From: Aphis gossypii
Lineage: Eukaryota > Arthropoda > Insecta > Hemiptera > Aphididae
Assembly: GCF_020184175.1 (NCBI RefSeq)
Contig: NC_065532.1
Coordinates: 23,374,001-23,438,000 of the forward strand
Direction of reading: 5' to 3'
Length of the DNA stretch: 64,000 nucleotides
Shown here: piece by piece, positions 26,330 to 39,572 of the stretch
Numbering within the stretch: the first letter of the stretch is position 1
Layout: each line of letters opens with the position of its first letter
Program-made: the position numbers and the translations under genes
The notes under the pieces: model-generated
The model's input: the letters and a program-made list of their open reading frames with translations, nothing else
Databases searched by the model: none
What the model was told of the DNA's origin: nothing

Positions 26330-29300
26330 TATAATAATATATTACGTTACAATAATAGGTAATATTTTAGTTTTTGATTCCAATACTTCAATTATTATTA
26401 AGATATTGAATAATATAATTACATTGTCATTTCTTGTATTTAATCACTTAATATGTGATGATTCGTTGACGCGTTGTTCCATAGTTTTATTGATTTTTTT
26501 AAAGTTTCTATTTATACTTAAACTATTAAATAAATTACAATAAAATTGAGTACATATACATTACTTAACTACATTCAAACTCAAACATTATCTAAAATTA
26601 TATTATGTTCTTTAGCAATATTCGGTTCTAGAATTTAATTTTAATAATCATTAATGACACGGTTATTTTGGGTGTTTGTTAAACTACCTACATTAATTAT
26701 TATATTAAAAAAAAAAAGATCACTTATGGCACTTATAATATAGTATGATAAAATACAAATATCGTACATATATTTTATATTGTTTGCTAGAAAATTAAAT
26801 TACTATTGATTTAAGAACCGTTTAAATTTTTTTTTTGTTTTTTCTTCAAGAAAATATTTATTCGTGTGGAAATATAACACTGTGGACGAATAAGAATAGT
26901 ATTTTATGTTTGTTGGTTTAAAAATACATTTAAACAGCACAGAATTGTAAATCATTCAAACACATCATTTATCAACAAAATACCGATTGATATTAAATAA
27001 CCTTAATAATCTTATTATAATAATTCATCACAATTTTCAAATGGGTGATAAGAATACAAAATTTATTTTCATTTATACTGTGTAATGTAAGAAATACGTT
27101 ATAATTAGATGAGTAACAAACAATTTTCTTATGTGTTTTATGGTATTATATCTGTATTATTTTTTTGACTAATGCTTAAATCGATATCAAAATTTTGCTC
27201 ATTTAAACAATTCCTTTTTATCATTTAATTGTATTTATATATTGTAAAGAAACAAGGCTATAATAATTTAAATAACATTTTATTAACATAAATGCAGGTT
27301 ATGGTGATTATGTTTTTTCGAGCATTTAAATATTTAATATTAAGTTATTAAAAAATATAATATACATTTAAAATAAATAACGCATTTATTGGTAAACGTG
27401 TTTGTTATACTAAACTGATTACCCTTTAAATGTTATGTCATAATCTATCACTGTCTCAATAGTTATTAATTTACATTTTTCTTTTTTATCTGAACACATT
27501 TTTGATTGGTGGATTAAATTAATAATATCGATCAATTTGATTAGAATGTGTACAGTTTAATTTGTTCTAAAAGTGTACAAATAATTAACATTGATATTAT
27601 TTAACTCAAGACAAATATTTTTGGTTAAACAATCGTAAGATATAATTAAATTCAATTAAAGTGTCCATATAAATATAAAAATTTATATTAAATGCAAATC
27701 AATATTCTTGTGGATATAAAAACCGACAGTCATCCGGTTTGTGGGATGAAAGTGATATGCTGAGAGAATATAAATAAAATTCAATAAATCACTAAAAGTA
27801 GTAGAAACTTGATTGGTTGTTATTTTGAAAATGTCATGATTTATAACGGGCTGGTAGGGTATTTCCGATTTGGGTCGTGATGGTTACAAGTAAACGGATA
27901 CGAGGTACGAATAAATAGGACCCAGGATCTCCCCTAGGTAAACACCTTTAAGCGTGCCAAGACTTATATAAGTTATAACTATAACCATTATTATGTTAGT
28001 ATAATGTATATGTTACGCTGTAGTTACTTATTTTCTTTTATTATTATTATTTTTGTTTTGAGACGTGTAATTTATAGATCAACTTTATAATGCATCTAAC
28101 AGGTGTGTACATTTTGAAAATAAAACTTTAATATGAAATCCAAAGTTATTTGAAATTTTTACGATTTTTCAAATTTTAGATTGGTATAATCGATCACATA
28201 ATGACATAATAAATAGTAAAATAAAATATTTATAATTATTAAAATATGTTATTTTACACAAGAATCAATATATTTTAATATGATAAATAAGTGTATTCAT
28301 TTTAAATATAAGTAATGATTTTTAATGTCCATATAGAAAAAATATGTTAAATTGTAATTATAAATAAAATTATTAATAATGTATGGAAACTAATCATAAA
28401 TCGTATTTATATGTATTATTTTTACTATAATATCGTCATTTGATTTCCAAGTGACTTAATATTTAAAAATTGAATGAAAAAACAAGTCAAACAAAATGAG
28501 TTAGACTTTATTCTTGAGATGGAAATATGTTTATTATAATAATATATTATACGTAGTCAGTCTCTACAGAATATTTAGTATAAACATGATCTTGTTCCAT
28601 TTTAAAATATTTAAATTATTCCACAAGTATGAATAAATAACATTATGATAATAAGATAAAAGTCCACAGATACAAAATCATTGTAATTCATGTATTAAGT
28701 AATAAACTGTATTGGTGGCTTTGAATTAACAAAAATCTGATGTCTAAAATTGTATACATCCATCTAAATTATATTTATATCAACGAATTAAGTGAAAAGA
28801 AAAAATCTAATGTCTTAAGATTGATATACATCTAAAAAATCAAGAAGAATCATTTAACTTTAACTTAAAATATTATTATTTTTTTTTTAAATTAATGAAA
28901 ACTTTGAAAAAGTATTAGTTGTTTAATATGTCATAAGGACATTTACTCATATAAGTTAGTAATAAAATCATGTGTAAAATAAAATAAACCTTTGGTTTTG
29001 GAGTGCAGTAATATTATATTTACATTTTGTATGTTATTATTTATATTATACTATAAAAAAAAAAAACTATTAATACCTGTTATTATGTTTAGTGACTTAA
29101 CTTATCTTCCTTACGTATACAATTTATCTAACATCTTATGATCTGAAAAATAAAATAGGAATATTTAATTAATTTAATATTAATGAAATAATGTAATATA
29201 TATTAAACTAAAAACAACGCAATGCCACAGTAAGACTACTTTTATTAGCTGTAGATCAAATATATCATTAAATAATATAATATATTACTTTATTGAATTT

Positions 29301-31600
29301 GAGATAGGCATGATATTTTTTTCTTATAAATATAATATCTATAAATCTACCACTAAATCAGTTACCATAGTGATGGACATGTATATATGGTATTTGTAAA
29401 TAATTATAAAACACGAGTAATACATTTTATGATACTAGATAAATATTTTGTTATGTTTTATTTACTACCTTTAGATTCATTTTGTTATTACCTTCGTAAA
29501 AACGTTATGCGTACCTATAATATTATGTTTGTATCATACAACGCTAAATCAATCTAATCAGTTGAACTGTAAATTACGACACAATTAAGCGTTTAATTAA
29601 CTAATTGCATTTTATATCATACATTTTGCATATCTATATGATTTTAAAAGCGAAAAAACCATATAGCGTTATAGCGTAGGTACCTACTTACTTAACTTAA
29701 AATTTTATCAATTTAATTTACTTAATTATTTGAACCGAAATCGTGTCTCTCTTTGGATCCTTTTTAAGATTTATGGTTTCACGCGCAAAGTTAGCCGGTT
29801 TATAGAATATTTAATATTCACGCAAAGTTATTAACTAATTATATAATAATAATAATAATAACAATGATAATAATGATAATTTATTCAAGTGGATAAAACG
29901 AAAAGTAGCCCAATAGCACAGATAAGATACTTAAAAATTAGAAACTATTTTTGAAAATGTATAACAAATAAAAATAAATTGAAAAAATATTTATCACAAT
30001 AATATTATGTATAGTAGTTTTATACACTGAATATTATACGTCATTATTTATGTGTGCGTTTAAAATAACCTCTGAAAATGAAATAAAAAAATCCATATTT
30101 TCAGGAAGTCTATTATATAAAGCCATATTCCATTAAAATTGAAGAGTTTTCAAATAATTTGTAATATATATATATATATATATATTACAAATATTTATAT
30201 AATATATATTATATAAAGCAAGGAAGTAAAGCGGTTATTGTAATCAAAAATTTTGAAAAGACACAATTTAATAGGTAGTTAGCACTTAGCGTCAATGTTA
30301 CCATTAATTAATTTAAAATAAAAGTATTATCAGATAATCAGATAATTCATTTATCGTCGCTAGAATAGAAATATTTAGAAGTTTTGACCTAATTTCTGTA
30401 TAATTTTAATTATCAACTATAGTAGTATTACATTTGAATGCCATTCATTTAAGAAAACAGTTGTTAACGTATTAAATAAAGTCAATAGGTGTTAGAATAT
30501 GAACTCATAAAAATTATGATTAATGTTATCATAATTTGCTTTAGTATTATTTTTCATGTATACGAGTGAGCTTTATTTTTCCTCTATGTTAATAGGATCT
30601 TAAGTTTTTTTTTTTTTTTGTCAAATCAGGAAATGAAATCTTACGTATTATTATAGTTTTTAATGGGACAAATGCGGTTAAAGCTTCTAATAACGCTTCG
30701 TGAAATAAAATAGCTGCTACTTCGGTATTAAGATTTTTTAAAGTGTTTAACCAATTAAAATAATTAAAAAATGAGTTAATTTTATTATAATCAGCATTTT
30801 CCTAATTGAATGCGGTTTGGTCGTTTTTTAAAATTTGGTGTGTAAACATTTATAAGTTACAGTATAATATCGATGCCTAAGACAACAATAAAAAATGTAG
30901 TTATTATAATTGAATTAAATTAGGTGCATTATATATAAATGTTTAGATTATATAAATTCTGATATATTTCAATGGTAATAATAATTTGACTTTCGTAATC
31001 CAATATCAATAGAATGTACTAGAACTTCACTATCTATATTGTCCTTTATATTATCGTCATCGATTTAATAAGACGATGAAACTATACCTAATTGTTACTT
31101 AATCTTATGTGATTATACAAGACGTATAGGACCTACTCATAATTTACTTAAGTTCTTTACAGAATGTTGATACTTATAGTTTACAAGATTTTCTTGAGAC
31201 AATTTTGATAGTTATTCCTCCCTATAATTTTGGATTTTTTACTATATAAAATCTACACACATTATAGTAAAACATATTGTTTATCGCTTAGTTTAGATCT
31301 GAAAATCTGAAACTGAAAAGAATTTGACAGTCAGTGAACAAAACAAAATTAATATTTATAGTGGTTTAAAGTACAAATAATTATAATTCAAATATGGTAT
31401 CAAATAATTGCATGATTCAAACATTTGAGTATTTCTAAAAATACTGTTTAATATTTTGCTAGTGTAGATAAATAAACTTAACCTAAATTAGAAGATAATC
31501 ACTTAAACTGTTAAAAATAATTTGTGATTAATTAGTCCAAAGATATACACACTTGTAATTATACAAGAATGTAGTTATTTTTCATGTAATTAAATTTAAA
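26330..31600. other. AT-rich intron or spacer
   Basis: No exon recognised. It contains a perfect AT-rich palindrome at 30157-30192, a trinucleotide-rich tract near 29.84-29.88 kb, and a more balanced patch at 27.84-27.96 kb (unknown, perhaps an old repeat). Confidence 0.5.
30157..30192. repeat. 36-bp perfect palindrome with AT core
   Basis: ATTTGTAAT, then alternating AT, then ATTACAAAT: both arms are exact reverse complements around an (AT)n microsatellite, so the tract can form a cruciform. Probably microsatellite expansion inside a small inverted repeat. Confidence 0.75.
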
Positions 31601-31993
31601 AACGAATTTAAATAAAAAAAAACTCGCTGCAGCAATTACTAAAACGATAATGTTTCTCGGTCCGACCAAAACGTAAGATTATCATTTTCGAATTAGTGTT
31701 TTACGTATTTTCGGTTTATGCTTTGTTTGTTTGTGTAATAAGCATAATGCGTTTTGTACGTCATATTCGATTCGATCGGTTTTATATACTATACAATTAA
31801 TATTATTATGTTTATGAATACATTTTTTCCTCATAATAAATGTTTTACGAACTACAATACAATAATGGCGGATACATGTGATAGTAGTAATTAGTGGAAA
31901 GGCATTAAAGGCTTTCGTTTGACAAGCTGAATCATTTGCTCATGCCATGCAATACACGAGCACACAGTCGGAATGTGGTTTTTGGATTGTCAG

Positions 31994-32052
31994 GTTACCC
32001 ACATCACGCCCTGTGATGTGACGGTGGCGGAATGTGAATCGCGATGGACAGG
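31994..32052 (+). CDS. Candidate 59-nt internal exon
   Basis: The acceptor TTTTTGGATTGTCAG ends at 31993, and the donor ACAGG/GTGAGG has GT at 32053-32054. Only one frame is open: VTHITPCDVTVAECESRWT, entering in phase 0 and leaving in phase 2. The same frame is also open upstream from an ATG at about 31973. Codon third positions are mixed and fairly GC-rich, unlike translated AT-rich spacer. The hairpin lies inside it, so a noncoding role is an alternative. It is not phase-compatible with a direct splice from the signal-peptide exon (phase 1). Confidence 0.25.
32000..32020. repeat. Perfect 8-bp stem, 5-nt loop hairpin
   Basis: CACATCAC-GCCCT-GTGATGTG in a balanced patch. It could be an RNA hairpin or a dyad protein-binding site. 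Eight perfect pairs with 50 percent GC is notable in this background. Confidence 0.5.
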
Positions 32053-32236
32053 GTGAGGGAGGTGCAAATGGTGTGTAGAATAGTGTGATAGAAAGGGTTT
32101 TCTGCTATGTACTAATCCACATAGGAGTGTATATACACATGCTCACAACACTATAAATTTGTATTGCATGTATATATATATAGGTATTATGTATATACCA
32201 TTTCCGGTTGACGATAACTCTGTTTCACGTATTTGA

Positions 32237-32252
32237 TGTGTGTGTGTGTGTG
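32237..32252. repeat. (TG)8 microsatellite
   Basis: Eight TG units within the balanced island; ordinary simple repeat. Confidence 0.85.
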
Positions 32253-33659
32253 AGTGTGCCTTACATACACAGCACTAGTGTTAATTGAACGAACAATTAT
32301 CAGGTGTTGTTCATGTTCGAACTGTTGTCAGATAAATAGGGACGCGCGTTTAACATATACTATCTCACCGGAGATGCAGCTAGCCGGAGAATGATAATAA
32401 TAATATTATAACACCACTACAAAACTGTGGGTACGTGTTTGGTTTTTTATGATATCTCCGAATCGTTAATACCGTAGCTAATTACTTTTTACCGTTTCAA
32501 AATCTATTTCGGAAATCAAAACTTTGCTCTTAAATCATGCAATCATTACATATTAACAAACTGATATTTATTACATAATGATTGTTATTAAAATATGCCA
32601 TTAATTATAACGTGAATATTATAACATTATGATAAATATCAGTTACATTAATATTGTCAAAGAGGAATATAATGCTAAATACCAATACCTTAAATGCAAC
32701 GCTAGAACTCATGCTTGAAAACAATCAAAACATTTTATCAACATTAAGAAAAACCTGATTATATAATGTAATTTAAACGAAACAAACTAGTTGAAGCAAG
32801 TGTATATAACGCATTGTCTATGTAGATGAAGTTTATTTTAGGTCAATAAAAGAAATATACATATTATATATATATAATATATATATAAATTATACATTCG
32901 CTTTAAATTATTATGTTGTATTCATCACAATACAATTAATTTAATATGTATTTTCTTTGTAAATAAATCAAACAGAATCTCATCATAATGCTGCAATAAA
33001 AATAATAACAACCATTTTCTAACATATTCATAAAGTAATAATATAACAGAATTTAAATTTATTCGTTTTTATTTGTGAATAGTAACCATAACATATATTT
33101 TAACAAAAGTTAGCAATCATTGTTTTGTATACTTAATAATATGTTATTGTTATTGTTATGATATACATTATGTTATGATGTATTTATTAAGCACAATACA
33201 TGATTGTTATTTATTGGTTAAAGTACAGTTAACTATATGCGATATAAAGATTACGTAGACGTTTTACTTTGGCCACTAAGATAATATAAAATACTACACG
33301 AATAGTACTTAATAAAGAACAGTTTTTTTGATCCTAAGAGTAATTAGAAGATAAAATGTATGTTGAATTGTTAGTCAAGTTATAAGGTTAATTCGAAACA
33401 ATTATAGGTTGTGTTAAATTACTAATTATAGTATGTGCTAATTATACAAATAAACTGTCCGATTTCCCGTTGTTGCTATGAATCCTATAAATCCATAAAA
33501 ACATTATTATTTTAATATTGTATAAATTACTTAAATTATGATATTATTGATATTAAAAAAATTATTTTTGATCTAATTTAAACATACATAAAATTATACA
33601 AAACATAGGTAATGTACGTTAACAATTGCTTTTCATTTTATCAACAAGTTGTATCTTAC

Positions 33660-33709
33660 CAGCGTTTAATGCTTTTGAACCGTATTTTAACAGAGATCTT
33701 ACAATTGTA
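33660..33709 (-). CDS. Weak candidate exon
   Basis: The minus-strand donor CGCTG/GTAAGATAC is strong. The acceptor GTTAATATAG is weak. The 50 nt between are open in two frames; the more protein-like gives TIVRSLLKYGSKALNAG (enters phase 2, leaves phase 1). Its phase does not fit a direct splice from the 35.6-kb exon in that frame. It may be a skipped or separate exon, or chance. Confidence 0.17.
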
Positions 33710-33939
33710 CTATATTAACATTTCAAACAATAAACGATTATTAAATTTCCAACAATTGTGTTCTAGAAACCGCATAACATGAAGATATACTTAGCATAGT
33801 CATAAACATTGTGCTCGTGACTATTAAAAAATAAATCCTTTGAGATAATGAAATTCTAAGGTCACAAATCTTAGACAAACTGAAATGATATCACACACTA
33901 TGTATACTTAGACTAAATTGGATGTTCAAAGCGTAGAAA

Positions 33940-33948
<9 letters not shown>

Positions 33949-33972
<24 letters not shown>
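33949..33972. repeat. (AT)12 microsatellite
   Basis: Uninterrupted AT dinucleotide tract. Confidence 0.9.
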
Positions 33973-33985
<13 letters not shown>

Positions 33986-35555
33986 CATTATACATATATT
34001 TCGAAACATTTAATGTCGTTCCACTAAAGTCGCATTGTTATTAAAACCTATTTAAATCCTGTTGAAGAGGGATACAATTATCTGCAGCTGAATGACTAGT
34101 AAATATCCATTTCATCAGAATGCAAAAAGGAATTTTCAAGACCAAAAATATTTAAAATATTCATTGCTGTTACACATACTAAACGGTCATCTGCGACATC
34201 CTAGACTATTAAAATATTTATTCTGGATTTTAAAGTGAACTACACATATTCAAATCAATAATTTATTTACAAACATTTGTAATTTCGTATAAATATAGCA
34301 ATGGTAATCTATAATGTGCTTATAACCTGTAAAATGTGTGCCAATTATATTATGAATTTCGCTGACAGTTTTTCGAGAATATGGCGGATGACTCGGTATA
34401 GATATAGTGCTATACCTAAATGGCATATAATGTTGATTATGAATATTTAATTGGGCGTAAATGCTAGACAGTTTAAATAGTAAGTAGTTAAAACATTACA
34501 CTGAATCACTTTAGTAATAAATTATTAAAATCAAAATAAATAAATTTTTTGATTTGTTATAATATTATGATCAATGTCTTTTAGAAAGTTAACAATTGAG
34601 ATAAATAGCGTTCAAGTCTCCAATAAAAAAATATAATTTATCAAAATAATTGTATTATTCAATTATTATCAAATGTACCATTTTTTGTGGTTATAACTTG
34701 CCATGAATAGCAAACCACTCGTACTTATTGAGTAAACTCTACTTTAATTTGTTTTTGAGTATAAATTGACGTTTTAATTAATTTTATTCAGTTTGTATTA
34801 CGAGTAATTATATTAATTTTTGTTCACTGTATTACTGTTGATTCAAGTCCGTTTTTAAATATAATACCTACGTAAATACATAACAAATGTAAGATAACTT
34901 TAAATACAGTTAATGGATAATATTGTATTTTTAAATATTAATTTATACAGTACCGGTAAACTATTTTCATTTTATTACAAGAAAATTAAAAAATAACAGT
35001 TTAATTTATAAAGTAATATATTTTTTATCATTAACCTATTATTTCCTATAGTTCAATTAAAGCATATTACTTTAAAAATAATGAAAGTCATCATATGGTT
35101 TAAAATATTTCATTTTATTTATCTACTATAATTATTTTTTAAATTAGAATAAATTGATTGTTGCTATTATTTAATATCTAAAATTTTAAAATTTAAGCTG
35201 CATAAATTATTGTTCAATTGTTTTTAAAAATGGAATTTGTTTTTTAAACATAAATTTAGTTAGTAACATAAAATGTAAAACAAACAAATATAAAAATTAA
35301 ATGAAAATATACGCTGTTATACATTGTTTTTTTTTTTTTTTTTTGTTAAATAATTATAACAATTAATGTGAAAATAGAGTAACTGTTCTCTAACTATTAA
35401 ATTCAGTTCAGTTAGTACAATATATAATATATAATAAAATAAATATATATTTGTATATACTTCAACAAAGTATTGAAATTTGGTTTTTATATTATTTTAA
35501 TTTGACATATATATTTCACCTAAAACGAGAATTCGCTCTACCTTTTAATTTATAC

Positions 35556-35632
35556 CAATTACATTGTGATTTGGAGGAGAAGGATAATCGGATGAGTCTG
35601 GAAAGATCGGTGGGACTGCAGTATCGTAGAAG
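35556..35632 (-). CDS. Putative third coding exon of unidentified minus-strand gene
   Basis: Preceded on the minus strand by an excellent acceptor (TTACCACTCTCTTCAG, AG at 35634-35633). It ends at donor AATTG/GTATAA (GT at 35555-35554) or alternatively AAT/GTAATT (end 35563). Entered in phase 2, as the 39.5-kb exon requires, it reads FYDTAVPPIFPDSSDYPSPP then NHN: Pro/Ser/Tyr-rich, typical of a disordered cytoplasmic or nuclear N-terminal region. The other frames reach stops or Leu/Ser-rich translations. It is markedly more GC-rich than its flanks. Odd: the plus strand also shows a good donor here (GAGAGTG/GTAAGTG at about 35643), so the strand is not beyond doubt. No homologue is recognised. 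Confidence 0.45.
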
Positions 35633-35649
35633 CTGAAGAGAGTGGTAAG

Positions 35650-38600
35650 TGAACTAAAAGCGTCTAGTTAGGCGTCTCGGTCCGCTAAATGCAAGATTAA
35701 TTAGTGTGTTAATTGAACCATGGAATGAATAGTGGTAAACGCCATCTGATATTTTAATCTTTTCGGTGGAACCATAATTGAATTTTTGTAAGCTTCAAAA
35801 ACGAATTCAAGCTTTCAGTTTTCGTATCAAGACTTTTTAAAATTTTTCTCATTTGAAAGTTTGAAATTTTTCAAAACTTTTTTTTATAATATCCATTACT
35901 CAGTGACCAGAATTCGAGTTGTGTATTACAATAAATATAAATAATTAAAAATTAACAGATTATCAAATAAGTAAATAAACGATTCCATGTTTTAATAAAT
36001 TATAAAGTTATTAAAATTCGTAATGAGAATATATAATAAGAAGCCTTAATACTGCTATTGGTTAATATTATAACAGTAAGTTAATAGTACCTATTTAGTA
36101 CTAATTACTTTAAATTATGCGATATATTTTATCATAAATATCAGGTATTCCGAGCTTAATACAAGGCCCAATCGCTAAGTTTATGACAAGCCAATGATTT
36201 TATACTGATTATTGAAACACGTTTGAACGATATGAATAATATAAACTCTATTTACCTATCTGTAATCTTAATATACAATGTAGGAACATATTATGAGATG
36301 CATTATTATATATGTTCAGATAGAATTTCAAATCATTTGATTTGTTTACTGAATGTACAAATAATCAGTTACTGACGACAGTTGTAGTTGTCCACATTTT
36401 ATGTATTACTCTGCAGGTGCAGTTACATTCTACAATTCTCTAATAGATTAAAATATTGCGTGCGTAGTTTTTTTTTCATAATATAATCAAAGACCATAAT
36501 AGGTATGTCCTATTAGGTAATTCGAAATCTAATGCTGCTGTCGCTGTCATTGTGTCATTGTAGTCATCGTATCAAGTATGTACATCATAAATACAGAATA
36601 ATTCATTCGATGCATATGCATTAATAATTTAAAATGAGTGTTTCGCGTTAAATTCATCACTACATGTAATGATATCACTTGATGATCCTTTTAACAGTAA
36701 CACATCCGTAATTTAAATAATTATTTGCATACCCGATTAAAATTATAACGAAGCTTGATTTTCGGAAAACGACTTTATTTTTATACTTTTTTAAGGTTTT
36801 TATTGATTTTAATGATAACACGGGATATTTTCCAATCAAATTTTGAACAAATAATTAACTAGACGTAAGAATTTAAAGTTTTTATGAATTTAATGCGTTG
36901 GGACAGTGGTAGGTACATTTGTCGTAGAATATGGGTTCACTAATTTATTATTCGATCATATTTAGGTGCATAAAATTCTTATAACTAATTAATTAGTAAC
37001 ATTTTGAATATTAAATTAAAAATGTATAGTGCATTATAAATAAAAATTTAAAAATAATAATTATAAAAATATAGTTTTTTTTTTTTGAAAATAGTATTTT
37101 TATAATGACTTCAAATTATATGAACAAATATAATTTCAAAAACCTAAGTGCTGTTCTTATATATGAGTATTTATAGTTAAAATAATCCCCTTTTATTCGT
37201 ATTATATTCTATGTGACTATCGAAATAAGTCGACATAATGCATTCGTTTGAGTATATGATATAATAGTTATGAACTTTCTCGTGTTCAAAAAACATACGG
37301 TATTTCTTAGTAGGTACCGGAATTGTGGTAATTACTAATCCTCTTGATTCTCGAGTCTCGACGACTTACGCTGCGAATGCGTATGGTTATAATATTATCA
37401 ACAATTCACCATTAGTTAGATTAAGTATCAAATACCCGTCTGAGTATGGTAACGCTATTACATATAAATTCGTATGTTTTGAATTAAAGTCCACAATATG
37501 ATAGGTATATTGTTATTAGGGTATGAATATAAGCGTGGAATGTATTTTTTCCGAACGATTGATCGTTTCGTTGTTTATCTAAAATATGTTTCATAAAGTT
37601 TATAGATTCATATAATTTTAGTTTAAATTTTGAATTGTTGACATTTTTAATTAATAGTTTGTTGATCATTTTCAGTACATTTATCTATATAAATTTTATA
37701 TAGTTATAGTTTTATTTTTATTAACGTCGATATTAATATTATATAATCATCATTTTAATTTATAAAAATAACAGTTTTAACATTTCACAAGCGATACAAA
37801 AATAATTGTATTTTTTTGTAAAAATACCTAAGTCATTTGTTGATACGTAACAATGAATATAATTATAAAATAAAATGCAATTAAAACATTTGTATTACTG
37901 TTATTGACTACTGTTTTAATTATAAGTTACGGATTGATTTCATTAATATTATGCATCATTTTTTAGTTTTGAAGATAATTGTTTCTGTTTTATGTATAAT
38001 TGAATGTCTTAGTATTTTTTCCATTTATTTTAAATATGTTTTTAATGATTAAAAGTATTATTTTTACATTTTTAACAATTTTTAAAATTATTGAATTTTA
38101 TATTTTTAAGGCCATAAATGCATTTCTCCAAAAAGAATTTTTAAAACATTAAAATTCAAGCTCTATATATTTTATATATTATCTGTTGATAAATGTATAA
38201 TAAGTGGACGACTCACATTTCCTACCAGAGAGGTAATCTGATCCAATTGAAAGAGGGTTTAAAAATCACACTAAATGACATGTCATAATCGGTTATTTCA
38301 GACAAATTAAGTTTCCCTGTTTGAAAGCTATGACATACCTATTTTACAATATAGATTTATATAAGACCAGTACATTTTTAATTTTTATTATGTACAATAA
38401 CAAATAAATTTAATTTTCAATTTTTTTTATAGAATAAGAATGAATATGATATCAAACGAGCTTAACATACGAGAATTTAATGATAAGATTTCTAGATTAT
38501 GAGACTCATTATTTATATTGTTCTGGTACCCAACCTCAAAATATAAAAATATATGAGACCATATTGTCTCTTTTCAACAAAAGATAAAAATTGTTCATCC

Positions 38601-39480
38601 TTCTTCTTAGAAAAAAAACCAAGACCTTATACTCAGTTAATATAATATTATGCTTGTCATGCTTATTTTTTATTATCTTTGATTTTAAAAGGTTGTGCTG
38701 TTGATTATTTTTGATACATCGAGAATTTATAGTTACTGTAGCTAACAATGCCTAAACTTAAGTAAATAAACCAAGTAGATTTTTTGAGAATTAAAAATAA
38801 GAAATGGTACTGATTAGGTAAGGTTAGGTTAGGTTAAGTTTATATGTTTTTTGTAGTTTTCGTTTGGATATCAGAAACTCGAAATGAATTGTATACAAAT
38901 CGTGTTGGATTTGAGATTACATGTAGGATTGTGATGTTTCAATTTTTGTTATATTTGATTTTTATAAATCTCCATAACAATCTTTAGACGCAATAAACTG
39001 ATATGGGCTTTAGGAATGTATTTTACAGATAAACATCGTTTTTCATTTCTACGCCATAACAGTTGAATTGTGCTTTTTCTTATTACATATTATAGTTTAT
39101 GAAGTTTGAGGCTCTAAATTAATATTATAAACAGATAAAACATAAAAATAAAACGAAGGTCTGTAATAAAAATCAAATGAAAGAAAGGCAATGGATAATT
39201 AATATATTTAATTTAGGTAAACACAGACTTCGAATAAATATTATTCATAATATTATGAATATTTAATTGTAATTTTTTCTTTTAGTCTATAATTTACCAT
39301 ATTGTTAAAAAATCTTTTAAAACAATAATGATTATAATATTATAATGTAAAACTAAAACCGTTTCTAAGATTTTAGATTAGAATATTGGCCAACTTTCTA
39401 CTTTCTACTTAAAATTATTAGTCAACGATATAACAATTAGTCTAAAAATAGTTTCTTGGTTATTTTTAACAAAAAAATTC
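35650..39480. other. AT-rich intron of the minus-strand gene
   Basis: Lies between the second and third putative exons. No further exon was supported. A good-looking minus donor at about 37372 (CGCAGC/GTAAGTCG) has no open exon behind it. It contains the telomere-like tract at 38.8 kb. Confidence 0.45.
38814..38838 (+). repeat. Short interstitial telomere-like tract (TTAGG)5
   Basis: Five pentamers in a row: TTAGG, TAAGG, TTAGG, TTAGG, TTAAG, with two single-base departures. TTAGG is the ancestral insect telomere unit, and aphids are known to use it. Five units is short, so repair-derived insertion or chance slippage are both possible. Confidence 0.55.
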
Positions 39481-39484
39481 TCAC

Positions 39485-39572
39485 CTGTCTGTAAACTGCT
39501 GTCTAACTAAATCCCTTGATGGACTTCCTAGCTTTTTTTCGAAAGAGTGGGGATCATACGGATAATAATTTA
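39485..39572 (-). CDS. Putative second coding exon of unidentified minus-strand gene
   Basis: Ends in a strong donor GACAG/GTGAGAAT (GT at 39484-39483). With acceptor GATCAG (exon start 39572) it enters in phase 1, matching the 40.9-kb exon. It reads NYYPYDPHSFEKKLG then SPSRDLVRQQFTD: 28 whole codons, the only open frame, leaving in phase 2 as needed by the 35.6-kb exon. The acceptor lacks a good pyrimidine tract, and an AAG five bases upstream could compete, which is the main weakness. The composition (Tyr, Pro, charged residues, no homopolymers) is unlike translated spacer. Family unknown; an old mobile-element fragment is the alternative. Confidence 0.45.

Larger units (their letters stand above)
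31860..32400. other. Balanced, possibly conserved island
   Basis: About 500 bp richer in G+C than its flanks. It contains a perfect hairpin CACATCAC/GTGATGTG (32000-32020), a candidate plus-strand exon (31994-32052) and a (TG)8 microsatellite at 32237-32252. Such patches inside AT-rich DNA suggest selection, whether for coding, a structured RNA or an enhancer. Confidence 0.4.
32410..35540. other. AT-rich intron or spacer
   Basis: Besides one weak exon candidate (33660-33709), the (AT)12 at 33.95 kb and TA palindromes near 32.87 kb, nothing is recognised. A run of 18 Ts occupies 35327-35344. Confidence 0.5.

Noticed and set aside
36420..36455. Plus-strand acceptor TATTACTCTGCAG followed by an open phase-1 frame
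   Set aside because: The frame stops after 11 codons with no donor before the stop.
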